Below are positions 1 through 7,421 of a stretch of DNA of 15,717 nucleotides, one piece after another. The DNA is from Calditrichota bacterium. GTDB taxonomy: Bacteria > Calditrichota > Calditrichia > RBG-13-44-9. Numbering within the stretch: position 1 is the stretch's first letter; every line of letters starts with the position of its first letter. The DNA is taken from NCBI GenBank assembly GCA_024276455.1, contig JAJRXE010000377.1, forward strand, positions 1-15,717, read 5' to 3'. The notes beneath the pieces were generated by a model. The model worked only from the letters and a program-made list of their open reading frames with translations. It had not been told where the DNA came from and made no database searches. The translations under genes and the position numbers were made by a program.

Positions 1-390
1 CTGGACGAAGGTGTGGCTGGTGATAATGTGGGTTTGCTGTTGCGTGGTGTGGAAAAAGACGAGTTGGAACGCGGAATGGTGATTGCTGCTCCTGGATCCA
101 TCACGCCGCACACCAAGTTCAAAGGGCAGGTTTATGTGCTGAAGAAAGAAGAAGGTGGCCGTCACACCCCGTTCTTTAACAATTATCGTCCGCAGTTCTA
201 TTTCCGTACCACCGACGTGACCGGCACCATTAAATTACCGGAAGGTGTGGAGATGGTGATGCCTGGCGACAACATCGTGATGGAAGTGGAGCTGATGAAG
301 CCGATCGCCATGGAAAAAGAATTACGTTTCGCAATTCGCGAGGGTGGACGTACGGTTGGCGCTGGTGTGGTGACCGAAATTATTGAATAA
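1..390 (+). CDS. tuf: Elongation factor Tu, C-terminal part (5' end outside the window)
   Basis: The first base is already in frame, and the reading frame runs 129 residues to a TAA stop. EF-Tu is the GTPase that carries aminoacyl-tRNA to the ribosomal A site in the cytoplasm. The visible part begins at LDEGVAGDNVGLLLRG and covers the rest of domain 2 and all of domain 3. Nearly invariant stretches include GGRHTPFFNNYRPQFYFRT, LPEGVEMVMPGDN and FAIREGGRTVGAGVV. By comparison with the family (about 395 residues), some 265 residues including the whole GTP-binding domain lie upstream. It sits 30 bases ahead of rpmG, in the position of tufB-like copies, and no tuf is present later between fusA and rpsJ. 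Identity is very secure; whether it is the only tuf in the genome cannot be seen. Confidence 0.98.
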   Translation: MDEGVAGDNVGLLLRGVEKDELERGMVIAAPGSITPHTKFKGQVYVLKKEEGGRHTPFFNNYRPQFYFRTTDVTGTIKLPEGVEMVMPGDNIVMEVELMKPIAMEKELRFAIREGGRTVGAGVVTEIIE

Positions 391-420
391 TGGTATTTGA
401 AATAATCATGGAGTGGAAAA

Positions 421-570
421 GTGCGCGAGATTATCACCCTGGAATGCACGGTCTGTAAGCAACGAAACTATACGACCACGAAAAATAAGCGATTACATCC
501 TCAGCGAGTTGAGTATAAGAAGTACTGTCGGTTTTGTAATAAACACACTATTCATAAGGAAACGAGGTAA
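421..570 (+). CDS. rpmG: 50S ribosomal protein L33 (zinc-ribbon type)
   Basis: A short 49-codon gene with a GTG start and a TAA stop. The translation begins MREIITLECTVCKQRNY and ends KHTIHKETR, a full-length L33, a small protein of the large ribosomal subunit near the E site. Cys9, Cys12, Cys36 and Cys39 form two CxxC pairs, so this is the zinc-binding (C+) form rather than the zinc-independent paralogue found in many genomes. A GGAG at 410-413 with a 7-base spacer supports the GTG start. It lies 30 bases after tuf and 15 bases before tRNA-Trp, the usual place for an L33 gene ahead of secE. An overlapping longer frame starting at 413 has no family resemblance and is a shadow. Confidence 0.96.
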   Translation: MREIITLECTVCKQRNYTTTKNKRLHPQRVEYKKYCRFCNKHTIHKETR

Positions 571-585
571 CTCGTTGATTGGTGT

Positions 586-659
586 AGGCCTGTAGCTCAA
601 TTGGCTAGAGCACCGGTCTCCAAAACCGGGGGTTGGGGGTTCGAGTCCCTCCAGGCCTG
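586..659 (+). tRNA. tRNA-Trp (anticodon CCA)
   Basis: A complete cloverleaf can be drawn by hand. The acceptor stem 586-592 pairs perfectly with 652-658. The D stem is GCTC 595-598 with GAGC 608-611. The anticodon stem is CCGGT 613-617 with ACCGG 625-629, and the seven-base loop 618-624 has anticodon CCA at 620-622, reading UGG. The variable loop is 5 bases, and the T stem 635-639/647-651 (one G-U pair) closes a TTCGAGT loop. The discriminator base is G659, as expected for bacterial tRNA-Trp. The CCA tail is not encoded, so it must be added after processing. It lies between rpmG and secE with only 15 bases upstream, so it is probably cut from a longer transcript. A run of six T follows at 661-666. 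Confidence 0.97.
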
Positions 660-730
660 CTTTTTTACCAATTGATGAGTTTTTTTATGCACCTCGCTTT
701 AATGGAAAGAGAAGAAGGGTTAGAGAAGCC
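660..730 (+). other. tRNA-Trp to secE gap with two T-runs
   Basis: This 71-base gap holds T6 at 661-666 directly after the tRNA and T7 at 680-686, then an A/G-rich stretch (704-728) that probably supplies the secE ribosome binding site. A TTTAAT at 698-703 resembles a -10 hexamer but has no good -35 partner at 16-18 bases. I see no clear independent hairpin other than the tRNA itself. It may be a site of tRNA processing or partial termination; this is inference. Confidence 0.4.
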
Positions 731-913
731 ATGTTCAAGAAGGTGATGCAGTTTATTGAAGATGTGCGGGTTGAAATGAGGAAGGTGGTGTGGCCCGAAC
801 GCGAAGAACTGATTAATTCGACCATCGTGGTGATTGTGATTTCCGGACTGTTCACTATTTTTATTTTCTTAACCGATACCATTGTTTCAAAAATCGTGAA
901 TTTATTGTACTAA
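731..913 (+). CDS. secE: Preprotein translocase subunit SecE
   Basis: A 60-residue protein of the short, single-span bacterial SecE type. SecE is the small membrane subunit that clamps SecY in the SecYEG protein-conducting channel of the inner membrane. The amphipathic N-terminal helix contains FIEDVRVEMRKVVWPERE, with the conserved KVVWP motif at about residues 18-22. It is followed by one hydrophobic segment of about 20 residues (about 29-49, STIVVIVISGLFTIFIFL) and a short tail. The length matches single-span SecE of non-proteobacterial species; the E. coli form has two extra spans. It starts 71 bases after tRNA-Trp and ends 18 bases before nusG, the near-universal secE-nusG pairing. The ATG start fits the family length. 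Confidence 0.96.
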   Translation: MFKKVMQFIEDVRVEMRKVVWPEREELINSTIVVIVISGLFTIFIFLTDTIVSKIVNLLY

Positions 914-931
914 AGAGAAGGCAGGCGGGTT

Positions 932-1468
932 GTGGAAAAGAAGTGGTATACACTGAGGGTTTATTCGGGACAGGAGAACAAGGTCAAAGCCCATTTGGAA
1001 AACGAAATTAAGTTCAAAGGGCTGGAAGAGTATTTTGGCCGGATTGTGGTGCCCTCGGAACCAATTCTGGAAATGCGGGATGGTAAAAAACGGTTGAAAA
1101 ACAAGGTGTTCTTTCCGGGTTACATTTTAATAGAAATGGAGTTGAATACCAAGACGCAGCACCTGGTTCAGGAAACGCCCGGAGTCATCAGTTTTGTCGG
1201 GCCCCGCAATCACCCCACGCCCGTACGTCAGGAAGAAGTTGAGGCTATTCTGCGACGTGTGGATCGCAAAGAGACCGAAGTGGAAAAAGTGGAAATTCCG
1301 TTTCGAGTCGGCGACGCTATTCGGGTTATCGACGGGCCATTTGCCGATTTTACCGGAATTATTGAAGAGGTGAATGAGGAAAAGAAAAAGGTAAAAGTTT
1401 CGGTCAGTATTTTCGGACGCCCGACGCCGGTAGAACTTGACTTTTTGCAAATAGAGTTGGAAAAATAA
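932..1468 (+). CDS. nusG: Transcription termination/antitermination factor NusG
   Basis: A 178-residue protein with a GTG start, close to the usual length of about 180. NusG binds the beta' clamp helices of RNA polymerase, suppresses pausing and links the polymerase to Rho or to ribosomal S10. The N-terminal NGN domain (about 1-110) begins KKWYTLRVYSGQENKVKAHL and includes FFPGYILIEM and TPGVISFVG. The C-terminal KOW domain starts near residue 124 with FRVGDAIRVIDGPFADFTG and ends with RPTPVELDFLQIE. There is no extra domain inserted between NGN and KOW. GTG at 932 places KKWY at its normal position two residues in. It lies 18 bases after secE and 16 before rplK, so the stalk genes are probably cotranscribed with it. 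Confidence 0.97.
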   Translation: MEKKWYTLRVYSGQENKVKAHLENEIKFKGLEEYFGRIVVPSEPILEMRDGKKRLKNKVFFPGYILIEMELNTKTQHLVQETPGVISFVGPRNHPTPVRQEEVEAILRRVDRKETEVEKVEIPFRVGDAIRVIDGPFADFTGIIEEVNEEKKKVKVSVSIFGRPTPVELDFLQIELEK

Positions 1469-1484
1469 AGATACAGGAATTGTC

Positions 1485-1910
1485 ATGGCAAAGAAAGTAA
1501 TTGGATACATCAAGTTGCAGATACCTGCCGGACAGGCGAATCCCTCTCCACCTGTGGGTCCGGCTTTGGGACAGCACGGTGTTAACATTATGGAGTTCTG
1601 CAAAGCCTTCAATGCTAAAACGCAGGACAAAGCAGGCTATATTATTCCGGTTGTGATTACGGTTTACGCCGATCGTTCCTTCAGTTTCATTACGAAGACT
1701 CCCCCTGCTTCCACTCTGCTGCTCAAAGCGGCTGGATTGGAAAAGGGATCGGGAGAGCCCAATATGAATAAAGTGGGGAAGGTCACCCGTAAGCAAGTCG
1801 AAGAGATTGCTCAGACGAAGATGCCGGATTTAAACGCAGCAAGTTTAGAGGCAGCAATGAGAATTATCGAAGGTACGGCAAGAAGTATGGGAATTGAAGT
1901 TGTTGAATAA
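1485..1910 (+). CDS. rplK: 50S ribosomal protein L11
   Basis: A 141-residue protein of normal family length. L11 binds the GTPase-associated region of 23S rRNA at the base of the L7/L12 stalk and takes part in factor binding and the stringent response. The N-terminal domain holds the hallmark PAGQANPSPPVGPALGQHG (residues 14-32). Pro22 and Pro23, the pair whose mutation is known to give thiostrepton resistance in other species, are both intact. The C-terminal RNA-binding domain includes GSGEPNMNKVGKVT and ends MRIIEGTARSMGIEVVE. AGGAA at 1474-1478 precedes the ATG. Only 16 bases separate it from nusG, leaving little space for the L1-binding mRNA leader known upstream of rplK in some bacteria. 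Confidence 0.98.
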   Translation: MAKKVIGYIKLQIPAGQANPSPPVGPALGQHGVNIMEFCKAFNAKTQDKAGYIIPVVITVYADRSFSFITKTPPASTLLLKAAGLEKGSGEPNMNKVGKVTRKQVEEIAQTKMPDLNAASLEAAMRIIEGTARSMGIEVVE

Positions 1911-1916
1911 TTTGTG

Positions 1917-1923
1917 GTGAGGG
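1917..1923 (+). promoter_or_regulatory. Ribosome binding site that decides the rplA start
   Basis: GTGAGGG lies five bases upstream of ATG 1929. If translation began at GTG 1914, this site would be inside the coding sequence. It therefore favours the ATG as the L1 start. Confidence 0.7.
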
Positions 1924-1928
1924 TATCG

Positions 1929-2630
1929 ATGAAAAAGAGAAGTAAAAGATATCAGAGAGTTGCTCAACTAATTGAAAAACGGGAATATACCGTTGATGAA
2001 GCTGTAGAGCTGGTAAAGAAAACCGCTTCGGCAAAATTTGACGAGTCGGTAGAGATTGCGGTTCGTCTGGGTGTCGATCCCCGAAAAGCGGATCAGGCAG
2101 TACGTGGCACGGTAACCTTACCGCATGGCCTGGGAAAAGAGGTGCGTGTTCTGGTAATTGCTAAGGGCGAGAAAGCGGAAGAAGCCAAGGAAGCAGGGGC
2201 GGATTACGTGGGCTATGAAGATTACATCGAGAAAATTCAGAAAGAAGGTTGGTTGGATTTTGATGTGGTGGTTGCCACGCCCGATGCCATGAAAGACCTG
2301 GGACGCCTGGGGCGAATTTTGGGTCCGCGGGGATTAATGCCCAACCCCAAAAGTGGTACTGTAACCATGAATGTGAAGGAAACGGTCAAGGAAATTAAGG
2401 CTGGTAAAATCGATTTCAGGGTGGACAAAACCGGTATTATTCACACCAGTGTGGGTAAATGTTCCTTTGAGAAGGACAAGTTAAAGGACAACATTAAGAC
2501 CCTGATTCAAACCATTATTAGTTTGAAACCAGCCAGCGCCAAAGGGGTGTACCTGCGGAGCATCCATATTTCCAGTACCATGGGACCGGGAATTAAAATG
2601 GTTACCAATACACAAGAGTATCAGGACTAA
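1929..2630 (+). CDS. rplA: 50S ribosomal protein L1
   Basis: L1 forms the mobile stalk next to the E site, helps release deacylated tRNA, and in several bacteria represses its own operon by binding mRNA. From ATG 1929 the protein has 233 residues, matching the family (E. coli 234). Conserved segments include GVDPRKADQAVRGTVTLPHG, LGRILGPRGLMPNPKSGTVT and KTGIIHTSVGK. Start choice: an in-frame GTG at 1914 would add five residues, but GTGAGGG at 1917-1923 is a good ribosome binding site with a five-base spacer to ATG 1929, and this start gives the usual length. The gene is 18 bases after rplK and 23 before rplJ. Confidence 0.97.
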   Translation: MKKRSKRYQRVAQLIEKREYTVDEAVELVKKTASAKFDESVEIAVRLGVDPRKADQAVRGTVTLPHGLGKEVRVLVIAKGEKAEEAKEAGADYVGYEDYIEKIQKEGWLDFDVVVATPDAMKDLGRLGRILGPRGLMPNPKSGTVTMNVKETVKEIKAGKIDFRVDKTGIIHTSVGKCSFEKDKLKDNIKTLIQTIISLKPASAKGVYLRSIHISSTMGPGIKMVTNTQEYQD

Positions 2631-2653
2631 CTGATAAAGATTGAGGATTAGCT

Positions 2654-3169
2654 ATGCCGACGCCACAGAAAGAAAAACTTGTCCAAGAGATGAGCGAAAA
2701 GTTCGGTAAAGCCACCGGAATATATCTGGCGGATTTTACCGGCATGGATGTGAATACGACCACCGAGTTGCGACGCAAGTTTCGGGAAGCGAATGTGGAA
2801 TACCGGGTCGTAAAAAACACGCTGGCAAAATTGTCCTTTCACCAGGCCGGAATTGAGGGGATGGACGAATTTCTGAAAGGCGTGAATTCCTACGCCATTA
2901 GTTACGACGATCCGACCCTCCCGATGAAGGTGCTGGAGAAGGAGAAAGAGCTGCGATCGATGCTCAAGATTAAGGCAGCCTATTTCGAGGGTACCATTGT
3001 CGGACCCGACCGGGTGGAACAATTGGCTAAATTGCCCTCGCGGAAAGAACTGATCGGTCAGTTTGCCAGCATGTTACAGTCCCCCATGTCGAAGTTGGCA
3101 GCAACCTTGAACGGGGCACTGGTAAAATTGGTTGGAGCATTAAAAGCTTTAGAAGAGCAAAAGAAATAA
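2654..3169 (+). CDS. rplJ: 50S ribosomal protein L10
   Basis: A 171-residue protein, within the 165-175 range usual for L10. L10 anchors dimers of L7/L12 to the large subunit through its C-terminal helix and binds 23S rRNA with its N-terminal domain. The N-terminal region shows GKATGIYLADFTGMDVNTTTELRRKFREANVEYRVVKNTLAKL, typical of the family; the end, GALVKLVGALKALEEQKK, is the hydrophobic and charged helix that carries L7/L12. GAGG at 2643-2646 precedes the ATG. The 23-base gap from rplA is shorter than the leader in which L10 autoregulates in E. coli, so any such site would have to overlap rplA or be absent (inference). Confidence 0.97.
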   Translation: MPTPQKEKLVQEMSEKFGKATGIYLADFTGMDVNTTTELRRKFREANVEYRVVKNTLAKLSFHQAGIEGMDEFLKGVNSYAISYDDPTLPMKVLEKEKELRSMLKIKAAYFEGTIVGPDRVEQLAKLPSRKELIGQFASMLQSPMSKLAATLNGALVKLVGALKALEEQKK

Positions 3170-3212
3170 ATTTTAATTGATAATTGCATGATTAATTGGA
3201 GGTAATAGGAAA

Positions 3213-3602
3213 ATGGCAGAAATTACCCGTGAAGATGTCCTTGCGTATTTAGAAAAGGCGACGATGCTGGAGATTTCCGAGCTGGTTAAGGATATCGAAG
3301 AGAAATTTGGTGTGACTGCAGCCGCTCCCGTGGCCATGCCGGTGGCTGGTGCCGCCGCACCGGGTGCCGAAGCCGGCGCCGCCGAAGAAAAGACCGAATT
3401 CGATGTGGTGCTCAAAGACATTGGTTCTCAGAAAATCCAGGTCATCAAAGTGGTGCGGGCGATTACCAATCTGGGCTTGAAAGAGGCCAAAGAACTGGTG
3501 GAATCTGCACCGAAGGAAGTGAAAACAGGTGTCTCCAAGGCGGAAGCGGAAGAGATTAAGAAACAATTAGAAGAAGTTGGCGCCTCTGTAGAGATTAAGT
3601 AA
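3213..3602 (+). CDS. rplL: 50S ribosomal protein L7/L12
   Basis: A 129-residue stalk protein. Multiple dimers of L7/L12 recruit IF2, EF-Tu, EF-G and RF3 to the ribosome and stimulate their GTPase activity. Residues 1-33 are the dimerisation and L10-binding domain (ITREDVLAYLEKATMLEISELVKDIEEKFGV). Residues 35-58 are the flexible Ala/Pro/Gly-rich hinge. From residue 60 the globular factor-binding domain follows, with KIQVIKVVRAITNLGLKEAK and LVESAPKEVKTGV. A strong GGAGG at 3198-3202 with a ten-base spacer precedes the ATG, which fits the need for more L7/L12 than L10. It is 43 bases after rplJ and 42 before rpoB, so there is no room here for a long attenuator like the one before E. coli rpoB. 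Confidence 0.98.
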   Translation: MAEITREDVLAYLEKATMLEISELVKDIEEKFGVTAAAPVAMPVAGAAAPGAEAGAAEEKTEFDVVLKDIGSQKIQVIKVVRAITNLGLKEAKELVESAPKEVKTGVSKAEAEEIKKQLEEVGASVEIK

Positions 3603-3631
3603 TTGCCTGTTTTGTAAATTTGAATCTAAAA

Positions 3632-3638
3632 AGAGGTG
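3632..3638 (+). promoter_or_regulatory. Ribosome binding site that decides the rpoB start
   Basis: AGAGGTG lies six bases upstream of TTG 3645. It overlaps the GTG at 3636, which would then have no binding site of its own. The ATG at 3660 has only GGAG at 3654-3657, two bases away, which is too close. TTG 3645 is the best supported start, though the conserved part of the protein begins only after residue 6 and does not settle it. Confidence 0.55.
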
Positions 3639-3644
3639 AATTCT

Positions 3645-6600
3645 TTGAAAACTGGAGTCATGATTCAAAGAGAATCGTTCTCAAAGATTCCTACCGATGT
3701 TGAATATCCAGACCTTCTGGATATTCAACGTCAATCTTTTCGGGAGTTTTTGCAGGAAGACGTGCCGCCTGATCAGCGCGAAGAGAAAGGTTTACAGGCG
3801 GTTTTTTTGAGTATCTTTCCCATTGTGGATAGTCGGGAAAATTTTATTCTCGACTTTGTGGAGTACTACATCGATAAGCCCAAGTACAGCGTTCGGGAAT
3901 GCCGGGAACGAGGGCTGACTTACGCGGTTCCGCTGAAGGCCAAGTTGCGTCTCTCCATTAAGGATACCACCGGCGAAACCGACAACTACACCGAAATGAT
4001 TGAGCAGGATGTGTACCTGGGAAACCTGCCTTACATGACCAGCCGGGGTACCTTTATTATTAACGGAGCGGAGCGCGTGATTGTAAACCAGTTGCATCGG
4101 GCTCCCGGCGTGTTCTTTGATGAGAGCATTCATCCCAATGGTACCAAAATTTTCTCTGCCCGGGTCATTCCGTTCCGCGGAAGCTGGGTGGAGTTTATGA
4201 CCGACGTGAACGACATCTTGCATGTGTACATCGATCGGAAGCGAAAATTTTACGTCACCACCTTTTTGCGCGCCCTGGGCTTTGCCACCGACAAAGAAAT
4301 CCTGGAAATCTTCAATTTAATTGAAGAGATCGATCTGAAGGAGGCGGACACCCTTTCGTTGGTGGGGCGCAAGACGGTGGAAGACATTGTAGATCAGACG
4401 ACCGGCGAGGTGCTGGTGGAAGAGGGGACGGTGCTGGATGAGGATACGGTGGAAGCGCTCAAGAGCGCCGGAATTAAAACCATTCGGCTGGCGCAGGTAA
4501 ACGATCCGACCCTGCCCAATCTGATTCTCAACACCCTGGAAAAAGATGATGCCAAGGACGAAGAGACAGCCCTGCGGCGAATTTACAGTTTGCTGCGTTC
4601 CGGCGAACCACCCGACATTGAAACCGCCCGGGGATTGCTGGACAAAATGTTCTTCAACCCGCGCCGGTACGAGTTGGGCAAGGTGGGACGTTACCGCCTG
4701 AACAAGAAGTTGGGGCTGGATGTTGACGTTGAAAATACGGTTCTGACCAAGGAAGATTTTGTTGAAATTATTAAGTATTTGATTGACCTGCGGGAAGGCA
4801 ATCGCTCGACGGACGACATCGACCATCTGGGCAATCGCCGGGTGCGTACGGTGGGCGAGCAACTATCCGCTCAGATGAACCTGGGATTGACCCGAATGGC
4901 TCGTACGATTAAGGAGCGGATGAATCTGGGCGATTCGGAAACCCTGACGCCGCAAGAGTTGATTAATGCCCGGGCCATTACTTCGGTCATTAATACCTTC
5001 TTTGGTACGTCTCAGTTGTCTCAATTCATGGATCAGACCAACCCGTTGTCCGAGTTGACTCACAAGCGCCGGATGAGCGCTCTGGGGCCGGGCGGATTAA
5101 CCCGGGAACGGGCCGGGTTCGAGGTGCGGGACGTGCACTACACCCATTACGGCCGTTTGTGCCCGATTGAAACCCCGGAAGGTCCCAATATTGGTCTGAT
5201 TTCTTCGCTGTGCGTGCTGGGACGGGTGAATGAGTTTGGTTTTATTGAGACGCCCTACCGCAAAGTGGAAAACGGCAAGCTGACCGACAAAATTGAATAT
5301 CTGTCTGCGGACGACGAAGAGCGGGCGGTCATTGCTCAGTTTAACGCGCCGGTGGATCAGAAGACCAAGAAGTTTGAAAAAGAAATGGTAAAGGTCCGGA
5401 AACGGGGTGACTTTCTGTTAGCCAATCCGGAAGAGGTGCAGTACATCGACGTGGCATCCAATCAGATTGTGTCGCCCTCGGCTTCGTTGATTCCTTTCCT
5501 GGAACACGACGACGCCAACCGCGCCCTGATGGGATCGAACATGCAGCGCCAGGCAGTGCCGCTGATTCGTCCGGAAGCGCCCATTGTGGGAACCGGAATG
5601 GAATCCAAGGTGGCCCGCGATTCCGGTGCACTGGTCATCTCCGAGGTAGATGGCGTGGTGGAAAAGGTGGACAGCGAAAAGATTGTCATTAAGGTGGATC
5701 CCGGCACGGTAGAAGATTTGCGCCAGATTCTGACCGGCGAAGCCCAGCGGGTGGAATACGAGTTGATGAAGTTTGTCCGCACCAACCAGAATACCTGCAT
5801 TAATCAGCGGCCGCTGGTGCACGAAGGGCAGCGGGTGACTAAAGGGCAGGTGTTGGCGGACGGGCACGCTACCGAAAACGGCGAACTGGCTCTGGGACGG
5901 AATATTCTGGTGGCTTTCATGCCCTGGAACGGTTACAATTTCGAGGACGCGATTGTCATCTCGGAACGCATTGCCCGGGACGACGTGTACACTTCCATTC
6001 ACATTGAGGAATTTGAAATACAGGTGCGGGACACCAAGCGCGGAGAAGAAGAGCTGACCCGTGAAATTCCCAACGTTTCCGAAGAAGCCACTAAGAATCT
6101 GGACGAGAACGGCATCATTCGGGTCGGGGCAGAAGTGAAGGCGGGAGACATCCTGGTAGGAAAGGTCACTCCCAAGGGCGAAACCGAGCCCACTCCGGAA
6201 GAAAAATTGCTCAAGGCAATTTTCGGTAGCAAAGCCGGCGATGTGAAAGATGCCAGTCTGAAACTGCCGCCGGGAATGGAAGGCATTGTAATCGACACCA
6301 AGCTGTTCTCGCGCAAGAAAAAAGATCCCAAAACTAAACGGGAAGATAAAAAGAAAATTGAACAGTTAGAGCGCGAAGCGGAAGAAAAGGTTCAAAACAT
6401 TCAAAAGCGCTTAATTGAACACCTGGTGGAAAAGTTTAAAGGCGTGCCCACCAAGGGGGTGAAAACCAAAGCCGGAAAATACCTGGTTAAACCGAAGGCG
6501 AAACTGAGCAAAGAAGCACTTTCAAAAGTGGAAATTGATCTGATTGACTATCTGGAACCCTGGTTCGAAGACGATCAGCAGAACGACTACGTGCGCTCGG

Positions 6601-7421
6601 TGTTCGGCGAATTCAAGAAATTGATGCACGAAATAGAGAATGATCTGCGTACCGAAAAATACAAAATCATGATTGGAGACGAACTGCCTCCCGGCATTGT
6701 GCAGTTGGCCAAGGTGTACGTGGCTCAGAAGCGCAAGCTGAAAGTGGGCGACAAGATGGCCGGCCGGCACGGAAATAAGGGAGTGGTTTCCAAAATCGTT
6801 CCCATGGAAGACATGCCGTTCCTGGAAGACGGTACGCCGGTAGACATTGTATTGAATCCGTTGGGTGTGCCTTCGCGAATGAACCTGGGGCAGATTTTTG
6901 AAACTACGCTGGGTTGGGCCGGTAAAATCCTGGACAAGTTCTACGCCACCCCGGTGTTCGACGGCGCTACCTTCGAGGAGTTGATTGAAGAGTTGAAGAA
7001 GGCCGGACTGCCCACTACCGGAAAAACCCGACTTTACGACGGACAAACCGGTGAGCCGTTCGATCAGGAAGTGACCGTGGGCTACATTTACATGATGAAA
7101 CTCTCCCACATGGTGGACGACAAAATCCATGCCCGTTCCATCGGACCCTATTCGCTCATTACGCAGCAGCCGCTGGGCGGTAAGGCTCAGTTTGGTGGGC
7201 AGCGATTCGGAGAAATGGAGGTCTGGGCGCTGGAAGCCTACGGGGCGGCGCACACCTTGCAGGAGATTCTGACCTACAAGAGCGATGACGTGCAGGGACG
7301 AACCCGGGTGTACGAGTCCATCGTGAAAGGCGACAATCTACCGGAACCCGGACGACCGGAATCTTTCAATGTTCTGGTTAAAGAACTCCAGGGATTGGGC
7401 CTGGATGTTAAGGTTGAATAA
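3645..7421 (+). CDS. rpoB: DNA-directed RNA polymerase subunit beta
   Basis: The beta subunit, 1258 residues from TTG 3645, forms one pincer of RNA polymerase and part of the catalytic centre. The protein begins near FSKIPTDVEYPDLLDIQRQSF. It contains rifampicin cluster I from about residue 454 (GTSQLSQFMDQTNPLSEL then THKRRMSALGPGG), which keeps the Asp, His and Ser residues altered in resistant mutants. NQNTCINQRPL and FMPWNGYNFEDAI follow, then GDKMAGRHGNKG at about 1035, and the C-terminal clamp segment GGQRFGEMEVWALEAYGAAHTLQE. A Lys/Glu-rich helical insertion lies at about 890-1005, where E. coli also has a lineage-specific insert. The E. coli protein is 1342 residues; part of the difference is a shorter insertion in the 230-330 region. 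GTG 3636 and ATG 3660 are alternative starts. Confidence 0.97.
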   Translation: MKTGVMIQRESFSKIPTDVEYPDLLDIQRQSFREFLQEDVPPDQREEKGLQAVFLSIFPIVDSRENFILDFVEYYIDKPKYSVRECRERGLTYAVPLKAKLRLSIKDTTGETDNYTEMIEQDVYLGNLPYMTSRGTFIINGAERVIVNQLHRAPGVFFDESIHPNGTKIFSARVIPFRGSWVEFMTDVNDILHVYIDRKRKFYVTTFLRALGFATDKEILEIFNLIEEIDLKEADTLSLVGRKTVEDIVDQTTGEVLVEEGTVLDEDTVEALKSAGIKTIRLAQVNDPTLPNLILNTLEKDDAKDEETALRRIYSLLRSGEPPDIETARGLLDKMFFNPRRYELGKVGRYRLNKKLGLDVDVENTVLTKEDFVEIIKYLIDLREGNRSTDDIDHLGNRRVRTVGEQLSAQMNLGLTRMARTIKERMNLGDSETLTPQELINARAITSVINTFFGTSQLSQFMDQTNPLSELTHKRRMSALGPGGLTRERAGFEVRDVHYTHYGRLCPIETPEGPNIGLISSLCVLGRVNEFGFIETPYRKVENGKLTDKIEYLSADDEERAVIAQFNAPVDQKTKKFEKEMVKVRKRGDFLLANPEEVQYIDVASNQIVSPSASLIPFLEHDDANRALMGSNMQRQAVPLIRPEAPIVGTGMESKVARDSGALVISEVDGVVEKVDSEKIVIKVDPGTVEDLRQILTGEAQRVEYELMKFVRTNQNTCINQRPLVHEGQRVTKGQVLADGHATENGELALGRNILVAFMPWNGYNFEDAIVISERIARDDVYTSIHIEEFEIQVRDTKRGEEELTREIPNVSEEATKNLDENGIIRVGAEVKAGDILVGKVTPKGETEPTPEEKLLKAIFGSKAGDVKDASLKLPPGMEGIVIDTKLFSRKKKDPKTKREDKKKIEQLEREAEEKVQNIQKRLIEHLVEKFKGVPTKGVKTKAGKYLVKPKAKLSKEALSKVEIDLIDYLEPWFEDDQQNDYVRSVFGEFKKLMHEIENDLRTEKYKIMIGDELPPGIVQLAKVYVAQKRKLKVGDKMAGRHGNKGVVSKIVPMEDMPFLEDGTPVDIVLNPLGVPSRMNLGQIFETTLGWAGKILDKFYATPVFDGATFEELIEELKKAGLPTTGKTRLYDGQTGEPFDQEVTVGYIYMMKLSHMVDDKIHARSIGPYSLITQQPLGGKAQFGGQRFGEMEVWALEAYGAAHTLQEILTYKSDDVQGRTRVYESIVKGDNLPEPGRPESFNVLVKELQGLGLDVKVE

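Noticed and set aside
413..595. A 60-codon + strand frame starting at ATG 413
   Set aside because: It overlaps rpmG in another frame, runs into the tRNA, and has no family features, whereas the 421-570 frame is a full L33.
672..703. TTGATG and TTTAAT as a secE promoter
   Set aside because: The spacer is 20 bases, too long for a usual sigma70-type promoter, and no other -35 fits.
3170..3212. AT-rich near-palindrome between rplJ and rplL
   Set aside because: Only about 14 of 23 positions match the reverse complement, and these are mostly short AT/TA steps; no continuous stem forms.
3603..3644. Attenuator or terminator between rplL and rpoB, as in E. coli
   Set aside because: The 42-base gap shows no stem followed by a T-run; it contains only an AT-rich stretch and the rpoB ribosome binding site.
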